Below are positions 1 through 9,413 of a stretch of DNA of 64,000 bases, piece after piece. The notes below the pieces were generated by a model. The model worked only from the letters and a program-made list of their open reading frames with translations. It was not told the DNA's origin and made no database searches. The translations under genes were made by a program, and so were the position numbers. The number at the start of each line of letters is the position of its first letter. Position 1 is the stretch's first letter. This DNA comes from Sulfurisphaera tokodaii str. 7 (GTDB lineage Archaea; Thermoproteota; Thermoprotei_A; Sulfolobales; Sulfolobaceae), in NCBI RefSeq assembly GCF_000011205.1, contig NC_003106.2, forward strand, positions 2,533,938 to 2,597,937, in the 5' to 3' direction.

Positions 1-2
1 TT

Positions 3-1919
3 ATGGATAATGGCATACCTTTAGGAGGTTTAGGTACTGGAAAGATTGAGTTCTTCCCAGATTTAACAATTGGTAATATTACTATAATGAATAATTGGAG
101 TAAACCATTAAGAAATATTAGGGGATTTCATATAGTCAAAGATGGGATATTTCTTCAAACAAATCCCGGTAGGAATGTTCCATCACCTCCTGAGTATAAG
201 AAGGTTAAAGAGATAAAGGTTATAGAGAAATTCCCTTTAATAAAATATGAAATCCCGGAAGTTAATGTTAAGATAACTATTTATTCTATAATTAATAAGG
301 ATTTGAAAGAGTCTTCTTTACCAGCAGTAATAATTAAGGTTAGAGGTAATGGAGTCTTTGCAATATCTTTTCCTAATATTGTGGGTAGTAGGAGGGCTGG
401 GAGAGTTAATTATGCATTGAAGAAGAAATTAAATGGTGTATTGTTCACTAATGAGAGGTCTTTACAATGGGATCCTGCTTATGGTAATATGTTTTTAGGT
501 TGTATAGGTTGTAAAGTTTACGCGGGTTATTCGTTTTATATACCATCTGAGAGGGGAATGACTGAAGATATTTCACCACTGCTTTCTCTAGGTGAAAAAG
601 ATTATTATAAGATTGAAAGTTATGCTAGGGAAGAGATTGCTGGGATTGTTTGGAAAGAAATTGATGGTGAAGACACGTTTGTTCTCTCTTGGTATTTTAA
701 TGGTAAGCCACATCATTATCCCTATGGTCACTATTGTGAGAATTGGTTTAGTAATTCTTATGAAGTTGCAGAATACATCTTTACTAATGAGCCTAAAATG
801 GGGCTTGAGGATGAGGATTCGTGGATTAATGAAGCATATAGGGATGGTTTATATATTCTCACCCACAGTTGGTTTACTAAGGATGGTAGATTTGCTATCT
901 ATGAGGATCCAGAGATTTCTCTTTTAATGAATACTATAGGAGCCATGACTTGGGATTCTGCATCTTTTCCTTTGCTTGAGCTTTACCCAGATTTAGTGAA
1001 AAAGATGGATGAGTATTTTGGTTTATTTATTAGAAATGGTGAGGTACCGCATGATTTAGGTGAGGAAAGTATTGAGGCTCCAATTTATGGTGCCTCTTAT
1101 GGCTATCCATGGACAGATTTAGGTTCTACTTGGGTTTTAATGATATATAGAGATTATAAGTTTACTAATGATTTAGCTTTTCTAAAGAGAAATTACAGAA
1201 AAATGAAGGAAGTTATAGATTGGTTAATTTCTTTAGATAAGGATAAGGACTGTATTCCCGATAGTAAAGGTGGGTTTGATAATTCTTATGACGGCACTTA
1301 TATGTATGGCGCTTCATCATATGTAGGATCAATGTTTCTCTGTGCTTTAAGGGCTTTTATCTCAGCTTCCAAGATTCTTGGAATGGAGTACTCAATATAT
1401 GAGGATTGTTTAAGAAGAGGTATAATGACTTTTAATTCCCTATGGAATGGTAAATATTTTATTGCGTGGAAGAGTGATAACAGAAAAAAGGAGAGTTGTA
1501 TGAGTTCTCAAATTTTGGGTCAATTCTGGTGTGATATTTTAGGTTTAGAACCTATAATTGATGAGGATAAGATTGTTCAAGCTTTAAGGAGTATTTATGA
1601 GTTAAATGGTAAAGCATCGAAGTTCTGTCTTGTAAATTCTGTTAACCCAGATGGTAGTATTGATACTGAGACTGATCAGATGAGGAGTTGCTGGTCTAGG
1701 GTTGCTTTTGCTGTTTCTGCTCATATGATAATTAGGGGTTTAAAGAATGAAGGAATTGAGATTGCTAATAGGGAGTGGGAGACTATAAAGAGTTTGGGGA
1801 AATGGAATCAGAGTTCTAGGATTGATGGGATGACTGGTAATAAAGTTGGACTACCTTATTATATTGGTAGTGCTTCAACATGGTTTATTAAGTTTGCTTT
1901 AACTAACTTCACTAAATGA
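3..1919 (+). CDS. GH116 beta-glycosidase (DUF608-type), possibly 5'-truncated by window edge
   Basis: Retaining beta-glycosidase of family GH116, the family of S. solfataricus SSO1353 (beta-glucosidase/xylosidase). Seen: the N-terminal GIPLGGLGTGKIEFF signature at residues 4-18, a WFTKDGRF..YED segment with Glu301 at the place expected for the nucleophile, and an Asp-rich D426-NSYD cluster at the expected acid/base site, all in an (alpha/alpha)6-type C-terminal half. At 638 residues it is close to archaeal GH116 enzymes. No signal peptide is visible, so it probably acts in the cytoplasm on imported oligosaccharides. The ATG at position 3 may be internal, because only two bases precede it and the true start could lie outside the window. 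Its stop overlaps the next gene by 4 bp (ATGA), so the three genes to 5526 form an operon. The family call is firm; the exact substrate is not. Confidence 0.88.
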   Translation: MDNGIPLGGLGTGKIEFFPDLTIGNITIMNNWSKPLRNIRGFHIVKDGIFLQTNPGRNVPSPPEYKKVKEIKVIEKFPLIKYEIPEVNVKITIYSIINKDLKESSLPAVIIKVRGNGVFAISFPNIVGSRRAGRVNYALKKKLNGVLFTNERSLQWDPAYGNMFLGCIGCKVYAGYSFYIPSERGMTEDISPLLSLGEKDYYKIESYAREEIAGIVWKEIDGEDTFVLSWYFNGKPHHYPYGHYCENWFSNSYEVAEYIFTNEPKMGLEDEDSWINEAYRDGLYILTHSWFTKDGRFAIYEDPEISLLMNTIGAMTWDSASFPLLELYPDLVKKMDEYFGLFIRNGEVPHDLGEESIEAPIYGASYGYPWTDLGSTWVLMIYRDYKFTNDLAFLKRNYRKMKEVIDWLISLDKDKDCIPDSKGGFDNSYDGTYMYGASSYVGSMFLCALRAFISASKILGMEYSIYEDCLRRGIMTFNSLWNGKYFIAWKSDNRKKESCMSSQILGQFWCDILGLEPIIDEDKIVQALRSIYELNGKASKFCLVNSVNPDGSIDTETDQMRSCWSRVAFAVSAHMIIRGLKNEGIEIANREWETIKSLGKWNQSSRIDGMTGNKVGLPYYIGSASTWFIKFALTNFTK

Positions 1920-3019
1920 GAAAAAACTTCCTTATTTCGTCATGGCTCTTCGGTTTTGGGAATAGTATTTCCTCTCCATTAGTTTCACTTTACATTTATG
2001 TTACATCATCAACATTTTATGCGTTAAAATTTATACTTTTTAATTCACTCTTTATCTTAATGTCATATTTTATAGCTGGTTATATACTTTCAATAAAAAC
2101 TAAAGTGTTAAGTTTATATAAGATTGGTATATCTCTTTACATTACTTTTTATCTCCTTTTAGCTTTATTAAATGTGAATTCTTACAAACTGGTAGACTTA
2201 ATTAGCGTTATCTACGGCTTTGCTCAAGGATTTTATTGGTTTGGTTGGGATGTGATTTTTTACAATACTCCAAGAAAAATGGAGTTCTTTAATAAATCTT
2301 CTTACTTAGGTTATTTAACAACTCTCCTAGCTCCAGCAATTTATGATATAGTCCTATCTATTTTTCATAGTACCGGTTATATAATTCTTTTCATCTTATC
2401 TTCTTTAATTTTACTTACTGTAATATTACTAGTGGAAGATATTAAGATTAACGTTAAGCTTAATTTAAAGAAATCTTTCTCTGTAATTACTAAAAATGAA
2501 AATTATAAGTATACAATGGTTGCCTTAGCACTGGTTGCTGGTTATAATTATGTTGTGGGGAATTTGAACCCAATCCTCATGTATAAGATCTTCTCTGGTA
2601 ACTATACATTTTTCTCTATAACCAACTATATCTTAGGGCTTATATCTCTATTGTCTGTATATTTTATTAGAGGTAAAATAATAAATAAGGTTAGGCATAA
2701 TTATGTTGTTTTATCTTCCTCTCTCCTTCTAGTTGTTGCTACTTTCTTTATACTTCTATATCCTCTAGTTTATCTTATATTCTATTCGTTCTTCTCTCCC
2801 CTAATCTACCCTATAATAGATGTCCATAACTGGAACAATATAGAGAGAAATCTTCTTTTACCTTACCTAATAAATAGGCAAATATTCCTTAACATAAGCA
2901 GAATAATGGCTAGCCTAATGGATATTTACGTAGTTAACGTTGACATGGGGATAATTGTTTTAATACCTTTACTTATATCTGCTTCAGTAATATTTTATTC
3001 TTGGAGGATGAAAGTATGA
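1916..3019 (+). CDS. MFS-like multi-pass membrane carrier between two GH116 genes
   Basis: A 367-residue very hydrophobic protein with about ten to twelve predicted membrane segments. The first half is separated from the second by a short basic stretch (near residues 180-195), as in major facilitator carriers, but classical MFS signature motifs are weak. It starts with ATGA overlap on the upstream GH116 gene and ends with ATGA overlap on the downstream one, so it is translationally coupled to both. The context suggests it moves a sugar or glycoside that the two glycosidases act on or release; this is inference. Substrate and direction cannot be read from the sequence. Confidence 0.7.
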   Translation: MRKNFLISSWLFGFGNSISSPLVSLYIYVTSSTFYALKFILFNSLFILMSYFIAGYILSIKTKVLSLYKIGISLYITFYLLLALLNVNSYKLVDLISVIYGFAQGFYWFGWDVIFYNTPRKMEFFNKSSYLGYLTTLLAPAIYDIVLSIFHSTGYIILFILSSLILLTVILLVEDIKINVKLNLKKSFSVITKNENYKYTMVALALVAGYNYVVGNLNPILMYKIFSGNYTFFSITNYILGLISLLSVYFIRGKIINKVRHNYVVLSSSLLLVVATFFILLYPLVYLIFYSFFSPLIYPIIDVHNWNNIERNLLLPYLINRQIFLNISRIMASLMDIYVVNVDMGIIVLIPLLISASVIFYSWRMKV

Positions 3020-5526
3020 AATACTTGTATTCTTATGCTCTGGACTCTGGAGTCGTGTTAGGTGGTATAGGTACTGGATCTATAGAAATAAGAGCTGATG
3101 GGAGGTTGTATGATTGGACAATATTCAATAATGGTAGTTATGCTGAAAGACAAGAGATTAGAAGGGTTTATTATCTCACTCAAAACGATTTCTTTACTGG
3201 AATAAGATATGGAAATAAGGTGAGGATTCTCCAGGCTTATGATTATTATTTTGGTGCAAGCCCCTATTACACACCATGGTTAAGACCTGTAAAGAGTTTA
3301 GAATATATGGGAGAACCGCCTTTTGCATTCTTAAACTTTAAGGATGATTTTGAAGTTAAACTAAGAGCATTTTCACCTTTCATACCGCATGACCTTAAGA
3401 ATTCCTCCTTGCCAGTTGCAATATTTGAATATGAGGTTGATAAGGATTCAGATTTTATAGTAGGTATAAGAAATCCATTTGAAAGCGGTAGAATCGAGTT
3501 TAAGAGGGATACTTTAGTTTTTTCTGGTGAGGTTACCTCTAAGGATCCTAGATATGGTGGTAATTTATGTATAAAGGTTGTTAGAAGTCCATGGCTTGCA
3601 AAGGGAGATAACTTTCCTCTATTTAAGGAGTGGAATGAATTTAGAGAAAAGGGATATATTTCCACTAATCAAGGTGATAAATGGGGTTTTATTGGTAATA
3701 AGAATAAGAAGTTTACTGTAATACTAGGCTGGTATTTTCCAAATCACTTAACTGCTAACGGCAAAAACATAGGCCATTATTATGAAAACTTCTTTAATAA
3801 CTGTCTTGATGTCGTAAATTATGCTGAGGAAAATCTTATCTATCTAGAAAAAATGACTAACGAGTTTCATGATGCTCTTTATAATACTCGAGGAGTTGAG
3901 AATTGGATAGCTGATTTGGTTGGATCCCAGTTGACAACTCTTATTAAATCTACATGGTTGTCGAAAGATGGTAATTTCTATATCTGGGAAGGATATTATC
4001 AGACCTCAGATGAAAGAAAGGTTGGTGAGCATCCATATACTGATGGGCCAGTTAATACTGCGTTAAATACCATCGATGTTTCCACGTACTTTATTTATAC
4101 TCTTACAGTATTATATCCACAATTAGCAAAGAATTTGCTTTTAACCTCTTCTAGGAGTGCATTAAGTTACGATAACCCTCTATATATTTTTTACTCATTA
4201 GCAATGCCAGAGAATAGATCAAAATATGTAGAGAGAGTGATTAAAGATCCCTCTATTCCCTCTTCTATCGAAAAGCTTTTGCAAACTGTAAAAGAGATAG
4301 CTAAGGAAACTGGAAAAGATCCCAAGGGAAGAATTGCTCATTATATATATAGAGATTTAAAATTTGATGAATATGGTAGGAACGATTTAAATCCAGAATT
4401 TGTACTAATGTGGGGTTTAGTTTCTAAATATACTGGCGATATTGAATTTATGAAATCCTTATATCCTGTAGCAAAAGAGGCTATGGAAAGTGTTTTAAGG
4501 ACTCATTCTTATGAAGGTTTAATTTATAGTAGATTACCTAGTGGTTTTGAGTGGAATAGACAAGTGTTTTCTTATTTTAAGGACGTTAATATTTATGATA
4601 ATCTCTTCTTAGTTGTCTCTTTATTAGGTATAGATTCCTTTCACATGAGTGTTAACACTTTTGATGATTGGACTACAATTGGTATTAACTCTTTTGTTTC
4701 TCTTCTAGGTATTTCGGCTTTGAAAATACTAAACGAGTTAGGAGGAGATAAATATAATGTTGAAAACGCTCTCTCACTTTATGAGTCTATGCTTTGGAAT
4801 GGCGAATATTTTGACCTATGGTATGATCCAATATCTGGATATAGGGATAAAACTTGTCAAGCTTCACAACTATTAGGCGAATTTTATTTAAACTTATTAG
4901 GTTATTCTCTTCTAGATAGAGAGAAGACAAGGAAAACTCTACTATCTATTGTCAAATACAATTTGAAAGAAGAGGAAGGAGTGATTAATGGTGCTTATCC
5001 AGATGGTTATAGGCCTTTAATGAGGGAATATGAAAATCCATTAAAGATTAAAGAAGCTAGCATTCATCAAGATACTCCTTGGAGTGGTGTTGAGTTTTAC
5101 TTAGCCTCTCACTTAATTTATGAGAAAATGATTGATGAGGCTAAGAAAGTGTTAAAGGAAGTTTATGATAGATATTCTATTGCTGGCAACTTCTGGAATC
5201 ATTGGGAGTGGGGTTCACATTATTCAAGACCTCTATCCTCATGGCTAATAATTCCAGCATATTTAGGACTTATTTATGATGGTGTTAACAGAGTCCTTAC
5301 TTTAGATCCTGCAATCGAGGAATTATCGTGGATAATTGTTTTGCCAGACTTTTGGGGAAGGATTAATGTAAATAAGGAAAAGACAGAAATTAAGATTATT
5401 GAGGGTAAAGCTGTTTTAAAGAAGATTGATATTAAAGGTAAGAAGATTACAAGAATAGTCGCTGATGGGAAAGTTGTTGATGGGGATATTATTGCTGAGA
5501 AGGAGATAATTGTTGAATATGAGTAA
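3016..5526 (+). CDS. GH116-type beta-glycosidase, second and longer paralogue
   Basis: An 836-residue paralogue of the gene at position 3. It repeats the N-terminal VVLGGIGTGSIEIR signature. Glu325 in YIWEG sits where the nucleophile is expected, and Asp550/Asp551 in FDDW, before the (alpha/alpha)6 core helices, are the best acid/base candidates. The length and the changed motifs resemble the subgroup of S. solfataricus SSO3039, reported as a beta-glucosidase/beta-N-acetylglucosaminidase; which specificity holds here is inferred. I chose ATG 3016 because GGAGG at 3003-3007 is well placed and ATG overlaps the preceding stop (ATGA); an upstream in-frame TTG at 3001 is less likely. The C-terminal 90 residues are beta-rich. 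No signal peptide. Confidence 0.82.
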   Translation: MKYLYSYALDSGVVLGGIGTGSIEIRADGRLYDWTIFNNGSYAERQEIRRVYYLTQNDFFTGIRYGNKVRILQAYDYYFGASPYYTPWLRPVKSLEYMGEPPFAFLNFKDDFEVKLRAFSPFIPHDLKNSSLPVAIFEYEVDKDSDFIVGIRNPFESGRIEFKRDTLVFSGEVTSKDPRYGGNLCIKVVRSPWLAKGDNFPLFKEWNEFREKGYISTNQGDKWGFIGNKNKKFTVILGWYFPNHLTANGKNIGHYYENFFNNCLDVVNYAEENLIYLEKMTNEFHDALYNTRGVENWIADLVGSQLTTLIKSTWLSKDGNFYIWEGYYQTSDERKVGEHPYTDGPVNTALNTIDVSTYFIYTLTVLYPQLAKNLLLTSSRSALSYDNPLYIFYSLAMPENRSKYVERVIKDPSIPSSIEKLLQTVKEIAKETGKDPKGRIAHYIYRDLKFDEYGRNDLNPEFVLMWGLVSKYTGDIEFMKSLYPVAKEAMESVLRTHSYEGLIYSRLPSGFEWNRQVFSYFKDVNIYDNLFLVVSLLGIDSFHMSVNTFDDWTTIGINSFVSLLGISALKILNELGGDKYNVENALSLYESMLWNGEYFDLWYDPISGYRDKTCQASQLLGEFYLNLLGYSLLDREKTRKTLLSIVKYNLKEEEGVINGAYPDGYRPLMREYENPLKIKEASIHQDTPWSGVEFYLASHLIYEKMIDEAKKVLKEVYDRYSIAGNFWNHWEWGSHYSRPLSSWLIIPAYLGLIYDGVNRVLTLDPAIEELSWIIVLPDFWGRINVNKEKTEIKIIEGKAVLKKIDIKGKKITRIVADGKVVDGDIIAEKEIIVEYE

Positions 5527-5548
5527 ATAAGCTTACCTTTCATTGTGC

Positions 5549-6034
5549 TCATGTAAGAGTTTTATCTAGAAAAATTCTAAATTTTTCATCATAATTATAT
5601 AATGTTGTGTAAGATTTTGATAATTTACCACAGACATAAATACCATCTTCTCCTTTATTTAAACTATACCATGTAAGTTTTGGTTTATATGTCTCTATTT
5701 CCTCGAAGATCTTTTCATACATTTCCCTTAATATACTTACTTTAGTGTTTTTTATTATCTCTTCCTGTCTTTCATTCAGATAGTAGGATTGATTATATAA
5801 GTTTTTTAATATATCAGTCTTATCTATTTTTTTCTTGTTCATGTGCTGTAAAGACTCGTATCCTTCTCTCATTAATGTAATAACTTGGTTTAAATCTAAT
5901 CCTTCAATACCTTCTTTTTCCTCGTTTTCGCACTTAGGTATGACTAAAAATATTCTGTCTTCTGGTAAAGATACTTTATCAATAAAAAACGAGTCAATTG
6001 CTATTTTGTTAAAAACATAATAGGGGATGTTCAT
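5549..6034 (-). CDS. Hypothetical protein coupled to ABC permease
   Basis: A 161-residue soluble, charged protein that I do not recognise. It has no signal peptide or membrane segment; the middle (residues 45-125) is predicted helical and rich in Lys and Glu. Its ATG overlaps the stop of the upstream permease gene by 4 bp (ATGA on the minus strand), so it is translated as the last gene of that short operon. It converges on the GH116 gene, with 22 bp between the stops. A role with the transporter is suggested only by position. Confidence 0.6.
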   Translation of the reverse strand: MNIPYYVFNKIAIDSFFIDKVSLPEDRIFLVIPKCENEEKEGIEGLDLNQVITLMREGYESLQHMNKKKIDKTDILKNLYNQSYYLNERQEEIIKNTKVSILREMYEKIFEEIETYKPKLTWYSLNKGEDGIYVCGKLSKSYTTLYNYDEKFRIFLDKTLT

Positions 6035-6888
6035 GCTCTTAGCCTTGGATTTGTTATTTCGTCTATCCCGTAACTTAGTAAAATCAACCCAAACATTAAC
6101 CCTATTACAGCCAAGCTTGGGAAGATTAAATACCAGACTCCTTTTCCTCCGAAAATAGCACCCATATTAAGTGCTTGATTTATCATATACCCCCAGTTAT
6201 TTGGATTAACTGGCAATACACCTAAGAAATAAAGACCAACAGCCGCATAAAGGGCTCCTTCAACATTGAAAATAAAGTGTACTGCTATATATGAGCCTAA
6301 ATTTGGAATTATTTCTCTGAAGATAATATGTAAATTACTAAGACCTAATATTCTTGAAATTTCTATGTATTGCATTGATTTTAACAAGAGAACTTGTGAC
6401 CTAATTGATCTTGCTAATCCTGTCCAACTCATGGAACTTAATATTAATGCCAAGATAACTGGGTTTGAAGTTCTGATAAGTGTGGCTAAAATAATGTAAA
6501 CCACTAATGTAGGTAGTGTCATTACAATATCGTTTATTGCCATAAGTATGTTATCAGCAATCCCTCCTAAATACCCAGCAGTTATACCAATTAAAATTCC
6601 TATTAATGTAGTAAATAATCCCGCAAGCAAAGACAATTCTATAATGAATCCAGCACCGTAAACTATATTAGCTAATATACTTTCACCTAAAGGACCTGTA
6701 CCTAGGATATAATAAAAGTTTGGTTGAGGAGGAAGGAAGATTTTCTTAGCATTTATTGTTGATACTATTGGTGGGCGAATGAAGAACGGGAAGATAAATG
6801 CTAAAATTAAGTAGAAGACAAGTATAATTAGCCCTACTCGACTCTTTTTATTCCTCCATATTAACTTTATATATTCTAGTATGTTCAT
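6031..6888 (-). CDS. dppC: ABC transporter permease, DppC/OppC type
   Basis: Inner-membrane permease of a peptide/oligosaccharide (PepT-family) ABC importer. It has about six membrane segments, the N-terminal helix typical of DppC, and the EAA loop (EISRILGLSNLHIIFREIIPNL region, residues about 178-199) that docks to the ATPases. At 285 residues it is normal for the family. It is read on the minus strand with the small gene 5549-6034, while the matching permease B and both ATPases are on the plus strand at 9414-12286, with the binding protein between them. The set is therefore a single transporter split by inversion or by independent promoters. Substrate (peptide or oligosaccharide) is not decidable from the permease. 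Confidence 0.88.
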   Translation of the reverse strand: MNILEYIKLIWRNKKSRVGLIILVFYLILAFIFPFFIRPPIVSTINAKKIFLPPQPNFYYILGTGPLGESILANIVYGAGFIIELSLLAGLFTTLIGILIGITAGYLGGIADNILMAINDIVMTLPTLVVYIILATLIRTSNPVILALILSSMSWTGLARSIRSQVLLLKSMQYIEISRILGLSNLHIIFREIIPNLGSYIAVHFIFNVEGALYAAVGLYFLGVLPVNPNNWGYMINQALNMGAIFGGKGVWYLIFPSLAVIGLMFGLILLSYGIDEITNPRLRA

Positions 6889-7070
6889 ATTAAAATATTC
6901 ATATTAACAGTATTTATCTTTTCTGACGCTGTTTGTCCATACACTTTCATTTCAATTATAATTGAGTATAGGACTTAGTCCTCATTGTTAGTTGGTCTTA
7001 GACTCCTTTAAACCAACGTCACGATGCTCATATTTCTGCTATTTTTGGAAATATGGTGGAAGTTTATCGT

Positions 7071-7253
7071 TTATTTTCTTAAGCTTTTTCTTATTTTATA
7101 AATTGAAAATATAATGAGAAAAAGTGATAGGATGAGGATATAAAGTAAGATGGGAAGTACTGCCATATTATTATAATCAAAAATAAGGGAAAAAATTGAG
7201 AGGAATAAAAAAATGTATCCTATAGCTAATAAAACCCTATATTCTTCTAGCGT
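7071..7253 (-). CDS. Small two-helix membrane protein with no canonical start codon
   Basis: Directly after the stop of the binding-protein gene the same frame stays open for about 60 codons and encodes two strongly hydrophobic helices separated by a DYNN turn, ending in a basic tail (KIRKSLRK). The composition is that of a real small membrane protein, but no ATG, GTG or TTG occurs before an internal Met. The only well-placed candidate is ACG at 7253-7251, eight bases after a strong GGAGGT in the end of the upstream gene. Either a non-standard start is used, the start has mutated away, or the reading continues through the TAA. Unrecognised family. Confidence 0.4.
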   Translation of the reverse strand, partial: TLEEYRVLLAIGYIFLFLSIFSLIFDYNNMAVLPILLYILILSLFLIIFSIYKIRKSLRK

Positions 7254-7259
7254 TTTATT

Positions 7260-9281
7260 TTACCTCCTTCTTCTTAGCAGGAGTACAGCAACTATAATAA
7301 CCACGATTATTATCGCTACAGCTACTCCTACTATTAATCCTACATTAGTAGTACTCACAGTTACAGTTGATGGAGGTACTACAGAGGTAGTTGTAGAGGT
7401 AACGGTAGAGGTAACTGGTACTGTAGTTGTAGAGGTAACTGTTGGTATTGATGTCGTAGTTGTAGTTACTGTTGTAGGAACAAGATATCCATATTGGAAT
7501 CCCGCTTGTAAGAGTGCTGTTCCTCCAATTCCATATAATGCTTCTTCCCAGAACCATGAGCTTGATGGAGGGGCTGATATTACATTGGAATTGTAAACAA
7601 TTACATAATCTGTATAGACTAATGGTAATACTGGCAGATAGTAGTTTAATGCATATGCTATTTCATCATTTGCTGCTATTAATTGCGAAGTTGAATTTGG
7701 TGCAGTCGATTCTACGTAAAGCTTTGACATATTATATACACTACCATTAGGTAATGGGACTAGTAGGTCCCAGTGAGTTACATTGTATGGTATTCCGCTA
7801 AGATATTGTAGTTGTAAGTACCAATCAACTGTACCAGGATAGTAGCCGCCCCATGCCTGGAATACCAAACCATAATCTCCAGATTTGTAAAGTTGGTGAT
7901 TTATTGAAGCAATAGTTGAAACTGAATAGGTAGTCGGAATACCGAATGACGTTAGTTCATCAGCTATTAATGTTAACATTGAAGTTACTCCTGGTGATGA
8001 ACTAATTGTGTCTGTAATATTTAATGTAAACGGTGTACCAGCGGGGGTATACCATTGTCCGTTCTTTTCAGTAAAACCAACACTTTCTAATAATTCTGCT
8101 GCTTTAGTTAAGTTTACATTATATGGATTTAAGTTAGATACTGCGGGGGTTCTAAATTCATTAAAGTATGAGAAGTTAGGTATTCCATTTGGTACATGGA
8201 CTGGAGAATATTTTGCACCACCTACTAAAGCAACTGCAGTCCTATTTATTATATAAGCTATTGCTTGTCTCACTTGCACATACTTTAACCATGGGTTTTG
8301 CAAGTTGAAGTATAGTCCATATCCACCAGGTTGAGGTATTGAGATTACCTTATAACTACTAGGTAATGATGATAAAGCTAAAGATGGTAACGATGTAGCC
8401 CCTGTATAAAGTAAATCTATTTCACCTGTTTTTACTCCTGCTAATAGGTCTTGAGAAGAAGTATATTGATAGATTATTACTTCATTCCATGGAACCATAT
8501 TTGCAGCATAAAATCCAGGGTTCTTTGATAATACTATTTCACTTGGAGTTATTTGACTCACATAGAATGGTCCGTTATAGTCTGCAGAAATTGAGGCTAC
8601 TAACGCTGGGTTAAAACTTCTTATCATACTTCTAAATACTGTAGTCTTTACTTTACCTTCTTGTAATAAAGTCCAGTTCCCTTCAATTTGTGTAATAATT
8701 GGCTTCCATACTTGGTAATTAGTTATAACTGCAACTTCACCTAATCCTACCGTATCCAAAAGTGTGAAAGGCATTAAATATGGTGAAACGTAATCCTTAG
8801 GGTATGAGATAGTTATTGTGTAATTGTTAATCACGGTGTAATTTGGAAATGGCGGAGCACTATACATATCTAGAATTAGACATGTTGCTAAAATATCGTA
8901 AGCAGTAACTGGTTGTCCGTTTGCCCAATGAGCATTAGGATTCAAGTATAGTGTCACATTAACACTACTGAGTGAATTAAATTCTTGAACCCAGTTTGAT
9001 GGAGAGAACGTCCAGTTCTCCACAATCCCAGGTAGCATTTGATTGTTAGAAACATTAAGTATTGCAGAATAAGCATAGACGAGACCATAAAATGCTCCTC
9101 CAAGTCCACCAGAGAATATGTTCGGATTATATGAGGATAAGCTAGTGTATGGAGAACTAGTTACCCAACCAATTGTTAATACGTTCGAAGTTTGTGAGTT
9201 TGTAACTATAGTTACAGACGGTAATATTAAGCCTAGCAGTAGAATAAGTAGTGGTATACTATACAGTATTTTAGTCTTCAT
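7260..9281 (-). CDS. Extracellular solute-binding protein, SBP_bac_5 family, C-terminally anchored
   Basis: Substrate-binding protein of a peptide/oligosaccharide ABC importer. From ATG 9281: a Sec-type signal (MKTKILYSIPLLILLLGL...), an SBP_bac_5 domain with two lobes, a Thr/Val/Ser-rich stalk (roughly the last 80 to 35 residues), then a single membrane helix and a terminal RRRR. This is the known Sulfolobus arrangement for oligopeptide/oligosaccharide-class binding proteins: exported, then held to the membrane by the C-terminus. An in-frame ATG ten codons upstream (9311) would put polar and aromatic residues before the signal, so 9281 is preferred. It stands divergent from dppB (9414). Ligand unknown. 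Confidence 0.88.
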   Translation of the reverse strand: MKTKILYSIPLLILLLGLILPSVTIVTNSQTSNVLTIGWVTSSPYTSLSSYNPNIFSGGLGGAFYGLVYAYSAILNVSNNQMLPGIVENWTFSPSNWVQEFNSLSSVNVTLYLNPNAHWANGQPVTAYDILATCLILDMYSAPPFPNYTVINNYTITISYPKDYVSPYLMPFTLLDTVGLGEVAVITNYQVWKPIITQIEGNWTLLQEGKVKTTVFRSMIRSFNPALVASISADYNGPFYVSQITPSEIVLSKNPGFYAANMVPWNEVIIYQYTSSQDLLAGVKTGEIDLLYTGATSLPSLALSSLPSSYKVISIPQPGGYGLYFNLQNPWLKYVQVRQAIAYIINRTAVALVGGAKYSPVHVPNGIPNFSYFNEFRTPAVSNLNPYNVNLTKAAELLESVGFTEKNGQWYTPAGTPFTLNITDTISSSPGVTSMLTLIADELTSFGIPTTYSVSTIASINHQLYKSGDYGLVFQAWGGYYPGTVDWYLQLQYLSGIPYNVTHWDLLVPLPNGSVYNMSKLYVESTAPNSTSQLIAANDEIAYALNYYLPVLPLVYTDYVIVYNSNVISAPPSSSWFWEEALYGIGGTALLQAGFQYGYLVPTTVTTTTTSIPTVTSTTTVPVTSTVTSTTTSVVPPSTVTVSTTNVGLIVGVAVAIIIVVIIVAVLLLRRRR

Positions 9282-9378
9282 TCCAATCACAAAATAAAAA
9301 TATATAATCATGATATATAAACTTTTTCAAATGTTTAAGTACCGTAAAATTAGTGATAAACAATTGTTAGTTATATTA

Positions 9379-9413
9379 AATATTTATATAGTTGGTGAAT
9401 TAACACTATAATT
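9379..9413 (+). promoter_or_regulatory. Promoter of the dppB-dppD-dppF operon
   Basis: An AT-rich TATA element (aatatttatatag, 9379-9391) lies about 28 bp before ATG 9414, the spacing expected for a leaderless or nearly leaderless Sulfolobales transcript. It is inside the 132-bp gap that also holds the divergent binding-protein start. Confidence 0.45.
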
